DNA of 64,000 bases from assembly GCA_008921705.1 (NCBI GenBank), contig VFFE01007109.1, positions 334,856-398,855 of the forward strand, written 5' to 3'. The position numbers were made by a program, and so were the translations under genes. Source of the stretch: Burhinus oedicnemus (lineage: Eukaryota > Chordata > Aves > Charadriiformes > Burhinidae). Below are positions 33,058-46,500 of the stretch, piece by piece (position 1 is the first letter of the stretch; each line of letters opens with the position of its first letter). Below the pieces are notes generated by a model that did not search any database, was not told where the DNA came from, and was given only the letters and a program-made list of their open reading frames with translations.

Positions 33058-33077
33058 NNNNNNNNNNNNNNNNNNNN
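33058..33077. other. Assembly gap (20 N)
   Basis: Exactly 20 N bases directly after the LTR fragment and just before a run of about 20 T bases. A fixed small N count usually marks a gap of unknown length, so the real sequence here may be much longer. Confidence 0.98.
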
Positions 33078-33091
33078 AATCCCCTTTTTCC

Positions 33092-33111
33092 TTTTTTTTT
33101 TTTTTTTTTTT
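33092..33111. repeat. T20 homopolymer at gap edge
   Basis: About 20 consecutive T bases that start 14 bases after the gap. The tract may have contributed to the assembly break. Confidence 0.9.
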
Positions 33112-33220
33112 AAATTAAAAAACCCAATGTGAACTGAATTTATAAAGCCAGTAAACAGATCCGGATACATCAACATCAAACCACAAACTTAGACTCAATA
33201 TTAAAACCTCAAAATGAGCC

Positions 33221-33235
33221 TCTCTCTCTCTCTCT
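33221..33235. repeat. (TC)n microsatellite
   Basis: Seven to eight TC units followed by a T run. Confidence 0.9.
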
Positions 33236-34614
33236 TTTTTAAATTCAACACTCCAAAGTATTTCTGTTTTCACAACACAGGAATTAGTCTTTTCAACAGA
33301 AAACGCAGTTTTTCTCAGGCACAACTGGGTGATTCCAGGTTGCTAGATGAAGTACAGAAACAGAAGGATAATTCATTTGAATAAATTTGCCATCCCAAAG
33401 ATTCGTGACTTACTGCCATAAACACTGAAGAGAAAGGTGTAAACTTGAAAAGGTACAGAAAAGTGCTAACCATCAATATTTGTGTAAAATATACATTCAC
33501 ACAACTGTAACTGTTGCAAATGCAGAAAAGTACACTGGAGCTTCATTAACTCCGCTGATTGGAAATTATAATATTCTGGGAATCAAACAATAAAAAATTC
33601 AAAGATGCTATATCCCAAACTCTGATAAATCATTTATTTTGACAAGTAAGGGTAGTTTAGTTTTAATTATTTATTACTATACTTCGTAGCGTATCAGAAA
33701 ATATGCAGTGATTTATTGTGCAAAATGAAATCTTAATAAAACGAGTCCCTTCCCCAAACTACAGGATTATTAAATCTTCATGGAAATGCGAGGGTGAACT
33801 CTCAGGTTGTTTCCGTTATCGAGCTGGCGGGTTAGTAAAGTGAAAATAAGCCATTCCTATCGCATTTAGTTATATTTTGACTCCAGCCCTTTACAGACCC
33901 AAGCCATACAAGCCATACCATCCCGGGGACGAGGAGAGAATCCGAGAGGGATAACAGACCCCCGGCTGCCGCTGCCCACAGCTCTTCTGCTGCCTCCCAG
34001 ACGATGCAGTTGCATCTTAGTGCTAAAGCAAGTGGGGGCTGTCGGCTTCAGACATTACACCCCCCCTAAACCTACACATCACGGAGCTAAGGGCTCCTCT
34101 TGAGGCAGGCGTAGGTAGCCCAGCTGGTTTAATGTTCTATTCTTGTCTTTTTGGTCCAGGTTTATAGCTCTCAGGACTTTACAGTGGCCACCACTGACAC
34201 CCACCTCCCAGCCAGGACCCTCCTCACCCAGCAGCGGGTGTGAATCGGTGTGTTTAAATGACTCTGTTGGGAGCTTTGTCAGCGCGAAGGGGACAAGCCC
34301 TGCTGCAAAACCTCACTCAGGCTCTTGGATTAACAGCACCGAGTGCCTGGATTAGCGGCTGAGGAAGGGCCGGCATCCCCGCAGCTGTGCTGCCACCACA
34401 TCGCCGCCTCCAGCACCGCTTCCAAAGCCCTCTGCCCCAGCTCGCTCCGCTCAAGTGAGGGATTTATTTCTCTCGCTGGTTAGGGTTATGGTTTGGGGGA
34501 AAATGCAGTTTATACCTTGCGATAACAATACGAGAGAAACGGAGCTTTGCAGTCACTACTCCTTTTTTTCTTTCTAAGCAGAAAATTGCAAAGCTCACTG
34601 GTATTTAAAGGTAA

Positions 34615-35571
34615 CTGTTCAACATATTCATCCTGTTCAACACATTCATCAATGACCTGGATGAAGAGGTAGAGGGTACCACCAGCAAGTTTGCTGATGA
34701 CACAAAACTGGGAGGAGTAGTTGACACAGCGGAAGGCTGTGCTGCCATCCAGTGTGACCTGGACAGACTGGAGAGTTGGGCAGAGAGAAACCTCATGAAG
34801 TTCAACAGAGGCAAGTGTAGGGTCCTGCACCTGGGGAGGAATAACCCCACGCACCAGTCCAGGTTAGGGGCTGACCTGCTGGAAAGCAGCTCTGTGGAAA
34901 GGGACCTGGGAGTCCTGGTGGACTAGAGGATGACCAGGAGCCAGCAATGTGCCCTTGTGGCCAAGAAGGCCAGTGGCATCCTGGGGTGCATCAAGAGGTG
35001 TGTGGCAAGCAGGTCGAGGGAGCTTATCCTCCCCCTCTACTCTGCCCTGGTGAGGCTGCACCTGGAGTCCTGTGTCCAGTGCTGGGCTCGCTGGTTCAAG
35101 GACAGGGAACTGCTGGAGAGGGCACAGCAAAGGGCCTACAAAGATTATTAGGGGGCTGGACCATCTTTCTTATGAGGAAAGGCTGAGGGACTTGGGTCTT
35201 TTTAGTCTGGAGAAGAGAAGACTGAGGGGGGACCTCATCAATGCCTATAAATACTTCAAGGGAGGGTGCCGGGAGGATGGGACCAGTCTTTTTGCAGTAG
35301 TGCCCAGTGACAGGACAAGAGGTTATGGGCACAAACTTGAACGTAGGAAGTTCCATCTAAACATCAGAAGGAACTTCTTTCCTTTGAGGGTGGCAGAGCA
35401 CTGGAACAGGCTGCCCAGAGAGGTGGTGGAGTCTCCGACTCTGAAGACATTCCAAACCCGCCTGGACGCCATCCTGTGCAACCTGCTCTAGGTGTCCCTG
35501 CTCTGGCAGGGGGGTTGGATTAGATGATCTCCAGAGGTCCCTTCCAGCCCCGGTGATTCTGTGATTCTGTA
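34615..35571 (+). mobile_element. CR1 LINE fragment (ORF2 C-terminal part and 3' end)
   Basis: About 957 bases of a 5'-truncated CR1 (chicken repeat 1) non-LTR retrotransposon. Its frame encodes familiar CR1 reverse-transcriptase-region peptides: [20 protein letters not shown] (with the FADD catalytic-type motif), then [45 protein letters not shown] and [17 protein letters not shown]. The frame is broken by a TAG at 34924-34926, a one-base frame change near 35135 and a TAG at 35149-35151, so it is dead. It ends with the diagnostic GGTGATTCTGTGATTCTGT tail. The 5' end begins with an 18-bp tandem duplication (34615-34650). It is inserted antisense to CUX1. Confidence 0.97.
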
Positions 35572-36913
35572 ATTATTCCTATGAGCTAGTAATTTCTTCT
35601 GGGGATGATGGCACACAAACAAGCTCAGAAAGCTCCTGCACGAAACAATCTGAGGATCCAAATGAGGAAAAAAAAGTGGGAGAAAAGAGGTGACGGAGTC
35701 TGAAGGCTAAGAACGGTCCGTGCTTCACCCAACAGGACACGATGGTGAGAGTTAAATCATCAACTCTGTCCCCACGGCTTTCATCCCCTGGGCCAACGTC
35801 AATGACTGCAGCCACACCCTCGTTACGGCAGAACTGGAGAGGGAAATGGCACTCCCCACCTCTTCAGAGTCAGGGAAGTGTCCTCACATAAAGCAAGGGA
35901 AGATTTAAAAAGGGCAGTAACCGAGAAAGGGATTTTCAAGAAATATCAGATATTTAAAAATTTGCAGCAAATATTTTTTGCATTTTCAGTGGAAACGTTT
36001 TGCTGTTGTGTAAATTTCTGCTCCGAATCCCAGTCGTCTGGGTCAGTGTTAATTCCAGAGCAGCAAAACATCACATCAAAATCAGCAAGGCAGTCTATCC
36101 TCAAAGTAGGCGTCATGCTGAGTATTACTCTTTAAAGGTAGCCTTAATAACGGGGAATAAGTACTTACTGAAATGGTAAAAGGAAATGTTAATTTAACTA
36201 TTAAATACATAATTATGTTAAGTACTTGTTTCTGCAATTGTAACACTTCAGCCTGATGCAAACTCACTTTCTGGCCTGTGCAATGGATTTAATTTCTTCC
36301 ATTTTTTTTTTTTCCCAACCATAAAGAGGTAAAACACAGGAATTGCCGCTACAAAAATTACTTAGTTATAATTTATAGAAGTGTTTTATAAAAGTAAAGC
36401 ATCGCACAAAGCAAGGACCGCGGGCATGTTTCAGCAAATCCGCTGAGCTACTCCAGCGCTCGTTGCTCCTGCTCCTCCACTGGTGAACCTTCCCATCCCC
36501 ATCTCCGCCGAGGCCACCCGCTCCCCTCGCGTCCCTCATCTGGGCGCTGCTGCTTCTCCCATGTCTTGTTGAGCTGCCTCAATTTGCTAAACCCACAGAA
36601 AACAAACCTGGCCCCTTCACCCCGAAATTCAGGCTTTTCCGCAGTCCCTCAGCTCAATGGACTCCATGAAGGGTCCCCCACTGACAGGACCCCAGCAGCC
36701 GGGGGGGAGATGGGGAAAGGGGAGGTAGAATCACCTCTTCTGGCTTTACAATCAAGATGAGTTGCACGCTGATGTTTACATACAGATGCAGAGTTTGCTG
36801 AATTACAACCAAAGATTTATGCACATAAGCAGTTATAAATTTTTACTAATTTAAAAAAAACCCCAACAATAAAGTAAAAAAAATAGCCAAACACACCACA
36901 TTGCAGTTTTGTT

Positions 36914-36939
36914 CCATTTAGGTTGGAAAATATCTTTAG
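36914..36939 (-). mobile_element. Possible CR1 3'-end relic
   Basis: The plus strand reads CCATTTAGGTTGGAAAATATCTTTAG, which resembles the reverse complement of a CR1 3' end (ATTTAGGTTGGAAAAGACCTTTAAG). Only about 26 bases match and no CR1 body follows, so this may be chance. Confidence 0.3.
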
Positions 36940-37355
36940 TATTTCTGTATAAAGAGATATATTCCATTTTAGTATGGCAATGAGGAAATCAGAAATACCT
37001 GTTCTTTAACTACAACCACCTTTCTGCTTTGAGAAAAAAAAAAACCTACTGGGTAAATCATTGCTACAACTTTGCAAAATGTACTGCCTTTGCAAAAAAT
37101 CACAAAATAATTCTACCAAGATGACTTTAACACCTACATAATTTCTAAAAAGTCTACAGATTTCCAAATAATTACTAGCACTTTCATAAATATTTAATGC
37201 TGTCTACAAAAGTTCTTTGACAGAAGTAAAAACCCACTGTGCAACCCCCAATTTTCTTTTACTGACTAAATAATCAACCCAACAACTTACAAACCTGCCT
37301 TCTGCTTTATTAGTATTTTTCCAATTTATGAACAACTAATGTAAAGTTCACTGTT

Positions 37356-37732
37356 GTTCAGCCTGGAGAAGAGAAGGCTCCAGGGAGACCTTAGAGCCCC
37401 TTCCAGTATCTGAAGGGGCTACAGGAAAGCTGGGGAGGGACTCTGGATCAGGGAGTGAAGCGACAGGACGAGGGGGAACAGTTTAAAACTCGAAGAGGGG
37501 AGATGTAGATTAGATCTCAGGAAGAAATGTTTCACTCTGAGGGTGGTGGGACACTGGCCCAGGTTGCCCAGGGAAGCTGTGGAGGCCCCATCCCTGGAGG
37601 TGTTCAAGGCCAGGCTGGATGAGGCCTTGAGCAACCAGGTCTAGTGGGAGGTGTCCCTGCCCATGGCAGGGGGTTGGGACTAGATGGTCCTTAAGGTTTC
37701 TTCCAACCTAACCCATTCCCTGATTCTGTGAT
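37356..37732 (+). mobile_element. CR1 LINE 3' fragment, second subfamily
   Basis: About 377 bases starting TTCAGCCTGGAGAAGAGAAGGCTCC and ending TTCCAACCTAACCCATTCCCTGATTCTGTGAT. The wording differs clearly from the other two CR1 copies (for example CTGGGGAGGGACTCTGGATCAGGGAGTG and GGTTGGGACTAGATGGTCC), so it belongs to a different CR1 subfamily. It has no intact frame and lies antisense to CUX1. Confidence 0.95.
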
Positions 37733-38900
37733 AAAGGACAATATACTTGCTATACTTGTCAGCTGCAGCAGGGGAGTGTGGGGGCTGACAGCTGATCTAG
37801 CAAAAGCAAAAAGATAAACCAAAGCAGCAGCTGGAGGGTGGTTAGCTTTCAATAGCATCAGTGTCCTGGTCTGGCTCATGGTGTGGCTCCACCACCACTG
37901 CCGACAGCCCGAGGCGGGCAGCAGGACCGCATGGGGGGAAGGAGGCGCAACTGTTCTTCCTGGAAGCAAGCCGCTCTTTGGTACGCTCCAGCTGGATTTG
38001 AAAACCATAACCTGAGAGACTTAAGATCTGTACCCTCCGATCTTACCTGAGAGAGGGATTAATGGAGCTTACTGATGAGCAAATGCCTGGTGGAGGTTTC
38101 CCCTCTCTGAAACCATCACTTGTCACATATATGACCTGGGAATCCTGCATGTCCACACACACCTCCTTCATCACCTCAAACAGTCACTCAAAGTACAGAT
38201 TGGACCAGGTGGCACTCTGCTTGGGTGTTGGGTTTTTGTTTTTTTAAAAACTTTTTAGTTTAAAAAGTTCCATACGCTTATGCCACTTTCTCGGGAGTGC
38301 GCGCGCTGTGCGGGAACGTGGAAGAGACATTTCACAGTCTGCTAAATTAGCATCTGCAGGAACAAATTACAATTTCTCTGTTCTGCTGCATGGCACAGTC
38401 TGATCCAACCCTTGCTAAAAATTAATAAGGCCAATAAAACATATGGAAAAAGGAAGGAAAAAGACAAGTCCAGAGAAGCCCACAAAAGCTGGAGCTGCAG
38501 CAGAAGGTCTGGCCTCCCTAGGTCAGGCTGCTGGCAGCCCTGCCACTGCTGCAGGGCACAGGTCCCTTAATTTGGGTAAACCAGTTACCTGCATGTCTGA
38601 GTAGGAGCCAACATGATGGATTTAGAAACACAAACCCAAGAATAACTATAGTGGGAAACTTAAGTTTAAATTATTAGAAGGTAAATATACAGCTAGCACT
38701 ACGCCACTGTGCATACAATCCTTACAGAGTATCCCTAAAGAGCTCTATTTTTCTCTAAATTTGCATATTTTCTTACTCTACACAGTTACGACTGCTAAGT
38801 GGATATAAAAGAACTGTCATGAAATCCAAAAGAGAAGGGGGAAAAAAAAAAAATCAAAGTCACACTTAGAACTTTATGAGGGACTAATGTAAAATCCTAC

Positions 38901-38949
38901 CTGATTTGCTCTTTCAAGGTCTGTCATGATCATCTCGATTTCATCAGCC
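38901..38949 (-). CDS. CUX1: CUX1/CASP shared exon, 49 bp, coiled coil (first exon in window)
   Basis: Encodes ADEIEMIMTDLERANQ after one base (G) that completes the preceding codon, expected to be Lys from the known TTAK-ADEIEM junction of CUX1. This 16-residue match is diagnostic for CUX1 and is identical to my memory of the human protein. The acceptor is TGTTCTCCCAG and the donor is GTAGGA. It enters in phase 2 and ends in phase 0, joining to [10 protein letters not shown] in the next exon. The preceding exons (initiator Met and first half of the coiled coil) are not found in the 25 kb to the right and must lie beyond the window. Confidence 0.96.
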
Positions 38950-41900
38950 CTGGGAGAACAAGAGAGCAGAAGTACTGTTATCACATGAAGAATGCCTGCT
39001 ATATGAGTTCATGCACAGTACAATTGCAATATTCATACAAACAATACCAATTTTCAGTATTTTTTTCAGAAGGACACAGTAAGACTGATCAGCTAATCTT
39101 CTGACTGGTGAAATCCTCTTGGGTTTCAGCTCTGTCGACTGGTTTAAGTCTCCGATTCCTTTGCCTGTTCCCTTTTTGCAATGAAATAAGCATATTGATA
39201 TCTGAGCATATTCATTAGATCTTTGAAGATCTTACTCCCCAACCTTCTGCAGAAGGGCAGCGGCATCCTTCCTACATGTAAAGGTGCTTGACGAGCGCTA
39301 ATTATGGGCAAGTTAAAGACTACGGTTCTTCGGTCAACTACTTGTATATGCGTACACAAAAGTAGCCTGTTACCCTTCTCTTTCAGTGAGCCTAGAAGTT
39401 TGGATCTAAATCTGGCTAAAAAACCCCATATCATGAGTCAAAGAGACCAAGAAATTTAATTTTATATTTATGCAGAAAAGAGGTTTTTGACACAAATCTA
39501 TGAAACTTTAAGTTTAGACTCAGGCTCTTCATGCACTTTACAAAGCTGAATAGGAAAGTCAAAGGGTTGAAAACTCTACAAATAGTCAAGGAAAAACAGA
39601 TCCTCCACATATGTGTGTTAGGTGGCAGCTACCAGCCCTGACCCTTTAAAAACCCCAGCATCTCCAGGACTTCACTCACACAAATGGATCCAATCCCTTA
39701 CGCAATCTTTTTTTATCATCACGGTGAATCACGGGCAAATATTTCACACTCATGCTCTCACCTGTGAAAGGTACCAGAAAAAGGGCCTACAGAGCTAGAA
39801 GTATGTTCTGTATCAATATAATAAGACATATTACTTCTCCCCAGACATTTTGCCTGCCTTATATCTCTGGACCATATGGAAGCAATAAACACTATCCTCA
39901 TCTCCCATGAACAGCAGCTTTAACCAGCGAGTCCTTTTGCTATCTGCCAACACCGTAATGTCTGGGTTTTGTTTTTAATCTGCAGCAGATCATTATCCAT
40001 AGAAGCTGTGAAATACTGGAATTCCCTTCCTCTGCTGATGCAGAAAAGTCAGGGTTTGCTTTTCTGCTGATCCCACAGAAGATCCCTTTTTCTACGCAGG
40101 TGTGCGCTGGGCAAGATGGTTAATTGAAGTACATCAGGGTACTGGCACACTCGACACGGGATCATTACACTGAATACTGACTGACTCTTCAACAGCATTT
40201 TAGGTTTCTGCCTGCACACTTAGGGAAATGCAGTAAAAGATCGTAATAAGTAAATGTGTATGTATATAAATTAATGGAAAATTATTTTTAATTACAGCCT
40301 TTAATGTTGTCGGGGCAACGTGAATTGCCTTTCGAAAAAATCTTTTGGACAATAATGGAAAACAGATTAACATGTGGGGTTTTGTGCAGGAGAAGCTAAT
40401 GTGCTCTCACATTGGGAAGAAATCATGCACACAATGTTTTGAATTAATAATAACTGACATTAGTTACCGAATTGAACAGTCACTCTTTGGGCAAATAAGG
40501 ATTCAAGGTGTGCAGGGAAGTAGCCAGAAGACTAACCTGGACATGTTAACATAAGCCTACAATAACGCTTTTGATGTCTTCAGCCTCTGTAGTTGTGAAA
40601 AAAACCCTTTTGTTTTAGACTCCAGACCCAAAATACTTGTCCATCTTGTCAACCCACATATGGAAATTACAGTACTTCACAGGGAAAAGACGTCCCTAAG
40701 ACCATGCAAAGTGACCCCATTATGTATCTCTAACAGAGAGAAGAGGGAAGAGAGCATCCTAATGCACCAAAAAACCACGTTTCCAAGCATTTTACAAATA
40801 TTTTTAGACAGGATACTTTAAGGATCCTCTTTATATAAGCTTATGTATTCAAGTTGAATTTATGTGTGAATGCCTCAGGTTATATGGAGCCAGTAAATGA
40901 TGTCTGGACTATGTCACATGCCTCCCGGATCAGAGCTGGGAATGTCCCATCCCAACACACCGGCTACAGCTTAAGCAAATCCAGTTTCCGCTCGCTTCTC
41001 AGTAACATTTGGAGAACAATAAAAACGCTGCCTTTCCTCCCAAACAGGGGGTGCCAGGTATCAGCCAAAGGTCTGAAAAACTGCAGAACCTGAGAAGAGC
41101 GAAGGACTCGGAAGCACAAACTCCTTGGAGCGGGAGAGGAAGAGCGCCGTGCTTCGGGAGCAGAAAGGTTGTTTTTCAGTTCAGCCAAGGGAAGGTTTTT
41201 TTGGAGAAGAGAAGATGACTCAACGCAGAAGAGATGAGCGGGAAGGGGCAGAAGCGTGAGGGAGTCTGGACCCATCAAAGGACCCTCAGCCACCTTTAAA
41301 GGTCACAGAGGCAAGTGAAGGGAGCCGAGGGTAGGTAAAGAGGTGAGGACAGGAGAGCGAGAGAAGGAACAGAGGGATGTCCGAGGCCAAGGGACCAAGA
41401 GGAGACGGGACCGAGAGCAGTAAAGCAGCGGAGCACCCCGGGCCAGCGGCACGGTGCGTGGCTGCCAGTAGGACAGGCTGAAACACAGGACGGTGCTTGA
41501 AAAATGAGGTGGAAGGACTCTGGACAATCCTGTATTTAAAATGGACAGAAGTATTAATACCGGTATTTGTATGCCACTTCGGCTGGGGTCAGGATTTAAG
41601 AGCTCTATTACAGCACTGGTATATGCAGCCAATTACAAAAAAAAAAGCGACCGAGGATATAGAACGCCATAAAAATGACATTTCTGCCCTTCAGCGTGCA
41701 CAGATAATTCTGACTGAATCCAGTAGAAGTGTCAAACTGTAGCCAAGGGCAAAATTGTCCTTTTGTCCTTGTATCCAGACACACCAGCTGACTGATCCTG
41801 AACTCCCCTTTCCCCCACACATTTTTTCTACCTAGCTTTTCCGCACACAATCTGTCTCCGCACACCTAATAAAAGGATGCAACATCTCCAAAAACATTCA

Positions 41901-44900
41901 AGCAAAACATCTCCAGCCTAGCAGTCTGCACACCAACGGGGGTTAATGCTGCAACCCTAAATGTTATCTTTAAGTAAAGTAATGAATTAAATTACTCTAT
42001 ATTCTTTCCGAGCACAAGTGTCAACAGCATTCAGAAGAATCTTCAAAAGGAATTCAGTCTTTTCATTTTAAAAGCTCAACTACCACATCAGTAGCTGGCA
42101 CTCAGCAGTCTAAAATCACTTATTTGAGAAAGTCTCTAATAGCTACATTCAGTGTTTGCTCAGCAGAAGTATTTATTATAAAATAAATTACAGTTCTCAC
42201 ACCTTTTATGCACTCACAGAAACAACTTGCATTGATTTATTGTTTACAAAGCACCGTGTCGAATTCAAACCTGCAAGGTACGAGCAAACTCTACTTTGGC
42301 TCACTGAATTAGTCCCACGCAGGTAATTTTTGATGTATTCACCATCCACCACCTTTGCTCATTTGCAGCCCTTCCTATTTCAGTATTTCTCTTTATTTCA
42401 AGGGAACCACTTGACAGACAAAATGCCATCCAGCTCAAGGCTGCCAGCATCTTCTCCTGCAGGTTTTCCTTGGGAACCTGGTGGGAACCTTGAAGGGAAC
42501 AATGGCCAAGTTTAGTAAATCCATGGATATACTGACCCTAAATTTCTGACCAAAGTCATTCTGAGTGAACTAAACTCACTTATAAGAGACCCAGATCTGA
42601 TGATTTTACTTTCCACTTCCATCGCTCCTGAAGCATCACGCAACTTGGCTTCTTATCAGTGCCTTGTTTCCCCAATCACCCCAAGAGCTGATGGCAAGGA
42701 GAACCCCAAAGTTCTGTCTTTCTTGACACAGATGTCCACAATGAGAGCTATTAAGAACAGGACGACCTTTGGCTAAAATACACTGATATTTACAGTATTT
42801 TACAGCATATTTCTACATTGCAACCAAACATTATTCAGGGTTTGTCGAGGGTGACACTTATCTTAACATTAAAATAGATAATGAGAAAAAGAGTGAATAA
42901 AAGCTGTTTTCAGGAACAAATATTATCTACCCTGTGTTTTCTCATTCCACAGAGAGTATAATCATTTATCTGATCTAATTCCTTACAATCTCTGTGTTAG
43001 AGGACAAGTAATCACGTAAGCAAGATGGTTCTTCAGTCTGGGTTGCAGATAGCTCGTTCAAAGTTTCAACACTTTCAGACTAAGGAATTTAGGAAATCAA
43101 ATTTTAAGCCCAAGCATTTGGAGCTACAGAATAAGCATCACCAAGTAAAATGAGTCTGAACTGTTGAAACAGCATCACCATGAACTATTCTATTACTTCT
43201 CTTGCTCTCGTGTTTGAAGTGAAAAACAAAACGCATTAAAAGCTATAGATTTTACAAGGTATAAGCTTTTACCAGTCATGAAAAAGCCCTCAAAGCTACC
43301 GTGCCATCTATAAAAAAACAACTTAAGGAGTTTAAAAAAAAAACAAACCCAAACCACCTCACTTTTCAATTCAATTGCTTATGGGAAATAAAAACCGCAG
43401 AAAGGCTCAATTGTCTTTTTAAGATCAAGATAACCGATTAGGTTTGAACAGCATAACAAGCAAGCAAATGCAGGGACTGGTAACATGGAAGAAGCTGAGT
43501 TCTTTTCCTCAATAAAATTAAATCAGATGACAACCCTGAACACCACGAAGCTATTCACTTGCAAGCAAGAAGAATCTGGACTTTATGATTAAAATCCAGT
43601 TGATCCAACTCCTTCATTTAGATACCAGCTTAAAGAGGCAGAAACAATTCCCTTTTTATTAACATGACAAGTGAATGGTTTGCCAAATCTTGTGGCTACA
43701 GCCCCCTAAACATTCAAACTTAGTGAACCTTGAAGGAAACTGCTGTTGGATTCTTTATACATGGAAGAACTGAAAAATACAGATGACACTTTTGAAATTG
43801 CAGTCAGTGGCGTGGCCAAGAAACTTCACTAGCAGGGCAGATTAATATTCTGGTTTGGCAAAAAACAACCAACATTTTTTCCCACACATTTGTTTTCTTT
43901 AAAAACATGTATAAGTTTACTGGTCAGAGCAAACGGTATATGGAGCCACTGGGGCTTGTTAAAATGTTCTAATTACTAAAACATTTATGCAGGCAATTTC
44001 AGACTAAAAGCATACATTATCAACTAATGTGCATTTATGTTTAATTAAGAAACAAGAAAAATCCTACTTGTAACACATATCTATGATTGTCACAGAGCAG
44101 ATTTTGGCCAAATTAGGTAAACGTCTTAGCCTCTTAAAATTAGAGGCAGTATAACCTAGTACTTTGCTAGCACAAGACAAAATGTGGACAGTTATTTGGG
44201 AAGGGAGGAAAAGAAGGAGAAGGGCCAGAGCATTAAAAAGGAGGGGGAAGAGCAGGGCATTGAATTTTTTCAACTTTCAATAAAATTTTTATCTGGGAAG
44301 GTTCCTGGGTCTAGGAAGTAATTTCGGATCACTAAACAACGTCAAAATCGCCTGCAGCTCAATGATCACAGCATTCACTCAGGGCACAAGAGCATTCCAG
44401 CATTTGAATATTCAATTTTATTTTTTCTTTAAGCAAAAAAGAAGGATGACAAATTTCGTACTCAAATTCAAGACTCTTCCTAAGCTCTGCTGGTAGATGC
44501 CCTCATCTAATCCCTGCACCTCAGTGACCATGCCAAGTTGCCCGTGGTGCTGGCTCACTTAATTTCTAGGACCTATGTATGAAGAACCAACCACTTTCTT
44601 TCAAGCTCTTAGAAAGTTTCCAATAGAAGGAAATATAAAAAAACCCACTAATTCTGTTTTTCTTGCACCTTATGAGTATCACTGCACACACAGTTTAGGC
44701 ATTTTTAGAATTCATAATAATTCTAATCCCACAAACATCCGTATTAGATAAATCCACCTTTACTGCTAACACAACCTCCAAAAGTAATACACAGAAGGGT
44801 CGTACGAAGCAAGAAAGAAAAAAAAAGTTATTTCAGCATAACCAGTATAGCACGTCAAAGGGCAAGAACTCACACTCTTTTTACTACTAAGTTCTCAAAT

Positions 44901-46481
44901 CTACTTTTCAAATTGCAAGAGCTATAGGTTAATATTTTCTTTCATAGCAACCCTCTAAGGATCTTCAGATCAGATAATCCTTTTTCCAATGTCATATAAA
45001 TCCAGGCCTCTTGTAAAAGAATTTCTCTGTTCAGGGATTCATAAATCCACCAACTTTAGTAATGAATTGGGTGTTTCCTTCCTTAGGAGCTCAAATGAAG
45101 AAAAAATCCTCTCTCTGCTAAGCAGTGAAACACTGAAGGCTTTAAATTGAGAGATCAAAGAAACGCTGGTTTCAGGTGCTCCAGCGATTACACAATACGT
45201 CATCCGGATTCATCTGGGGAATGGTTAAACGTCCACTGTACATTGCCCAGACCCCTCTTTGCAGTTATCCTACACTAAATCAAGTCCCTCCCCTAGCAAA
45301 ACGCAGAGAGACTCAATGCTAACTTTTTCAGGGTTTTTTTTTTGTTTGTTTTATTAGAATTAATTCTTGTTTCCTCTCATTGCTAGCCTTGTATCCATGC
45401 AGTGCACCACACACAGATTCAAGCTGAAAAAATAAACTAAATCTCACACAAAGATTTCTCATGAAGCACACCAGGTTAGTATCAGAAGTACCAGGATCAA
45501 GCAGTCGCACCAGCTGCAGGTATGATCTTCAAATAAACGATGTCCTAGGCGCTTGAAAGATGCCAAGTGATCATCAAATATTGATAAAGGTTAAAGAAAC
45601 TGCTTATAAAGCCCAAGATATTGAGCAATACCTGGACAATACAAGACAAGAATCATCTCAAGTGTTAGAAGGAAAAGACCCTATAGAATAAAACATCTTG
45701 CAGTCCATAGAAAAACTGCTCTCCAAGAAAACCTGCACAGCACTTTGTTTTCTCTTTCCTGGCTTAAGTCAGGATTTCAAGGATAACAAAATCATGTTTG
45801 CAATTATAAAGTTTTAAACACAATAGAAATCAGCTTTATTATTCCAGTGTTACACTAGGGAGCAGAGTTTCTAAAGATCAGCAGTGTTTTCTTAATCATC
45901 TCTACAGAGAGAAATTGATATGAGTGACACTAATTGATATGCTCAATAAAACAGAAAGAGAAAAAATACGAATTATATCCAACAGATGATACCAACTCAT
46001 AGAACCCTAGAGCTGTAACTCCCACAGTGTTGCACACACATGACCTTGGCACACTTTGCAAACCAAAGAACGCTTCACGTAAGCAGCTGGGATAAAGAAA
46101 AGGTGTATTGGTTATATTAAAAAGTAGCCCAACATATAAATAGATGGTACACCTTTTTTATTCGATGACAACACTATTTTCTTACGTGGCACATATTTAC
46201 ACATATTGCACTACAGCCAAGATGAATCTTAGCTCCCCATACCGCTCAATCCTCCATTTAAACACCTCTTACTCAACTTCCATTGTGGTTTTCTTTCCAC
46301 AAAAACAGGTCTCTTGCGAACTCTGTGTCCAGCCATCACGCTGCCCGTTACAGAAAGGAAAAGAAACGCAATAAACCCTTTTTCTCCTGGTCTCATGATC
46401 AAACATGTCCTCTTTTGCAATGTATTTTTGCTTTACCCTGCAAAGCCCTATGAGTAGCGTTCAAAATGAGTAATTAGGAGT

Positions 46482-46500
46482 GTCCCGGTTTGGATCATTC
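46482..46500 (+). mobile_element. Possible degraded ERV LTR start
   Basis: The sequence starts TGTCCCGGTTTGGATC, similar to the TGTCCCGGTTT start of some avian ERVL-type LTRs. The following about 250 bases do not clearly match an LTR I know, and no target-site duplication was found. Weak call. Confidence 0.2.

Noticed and set aside
35072..35491. 139-codon open frame with a clear protein match
   Set aside because: It is part of the dead CR1 retrotransposon ORF2, not a host gene.
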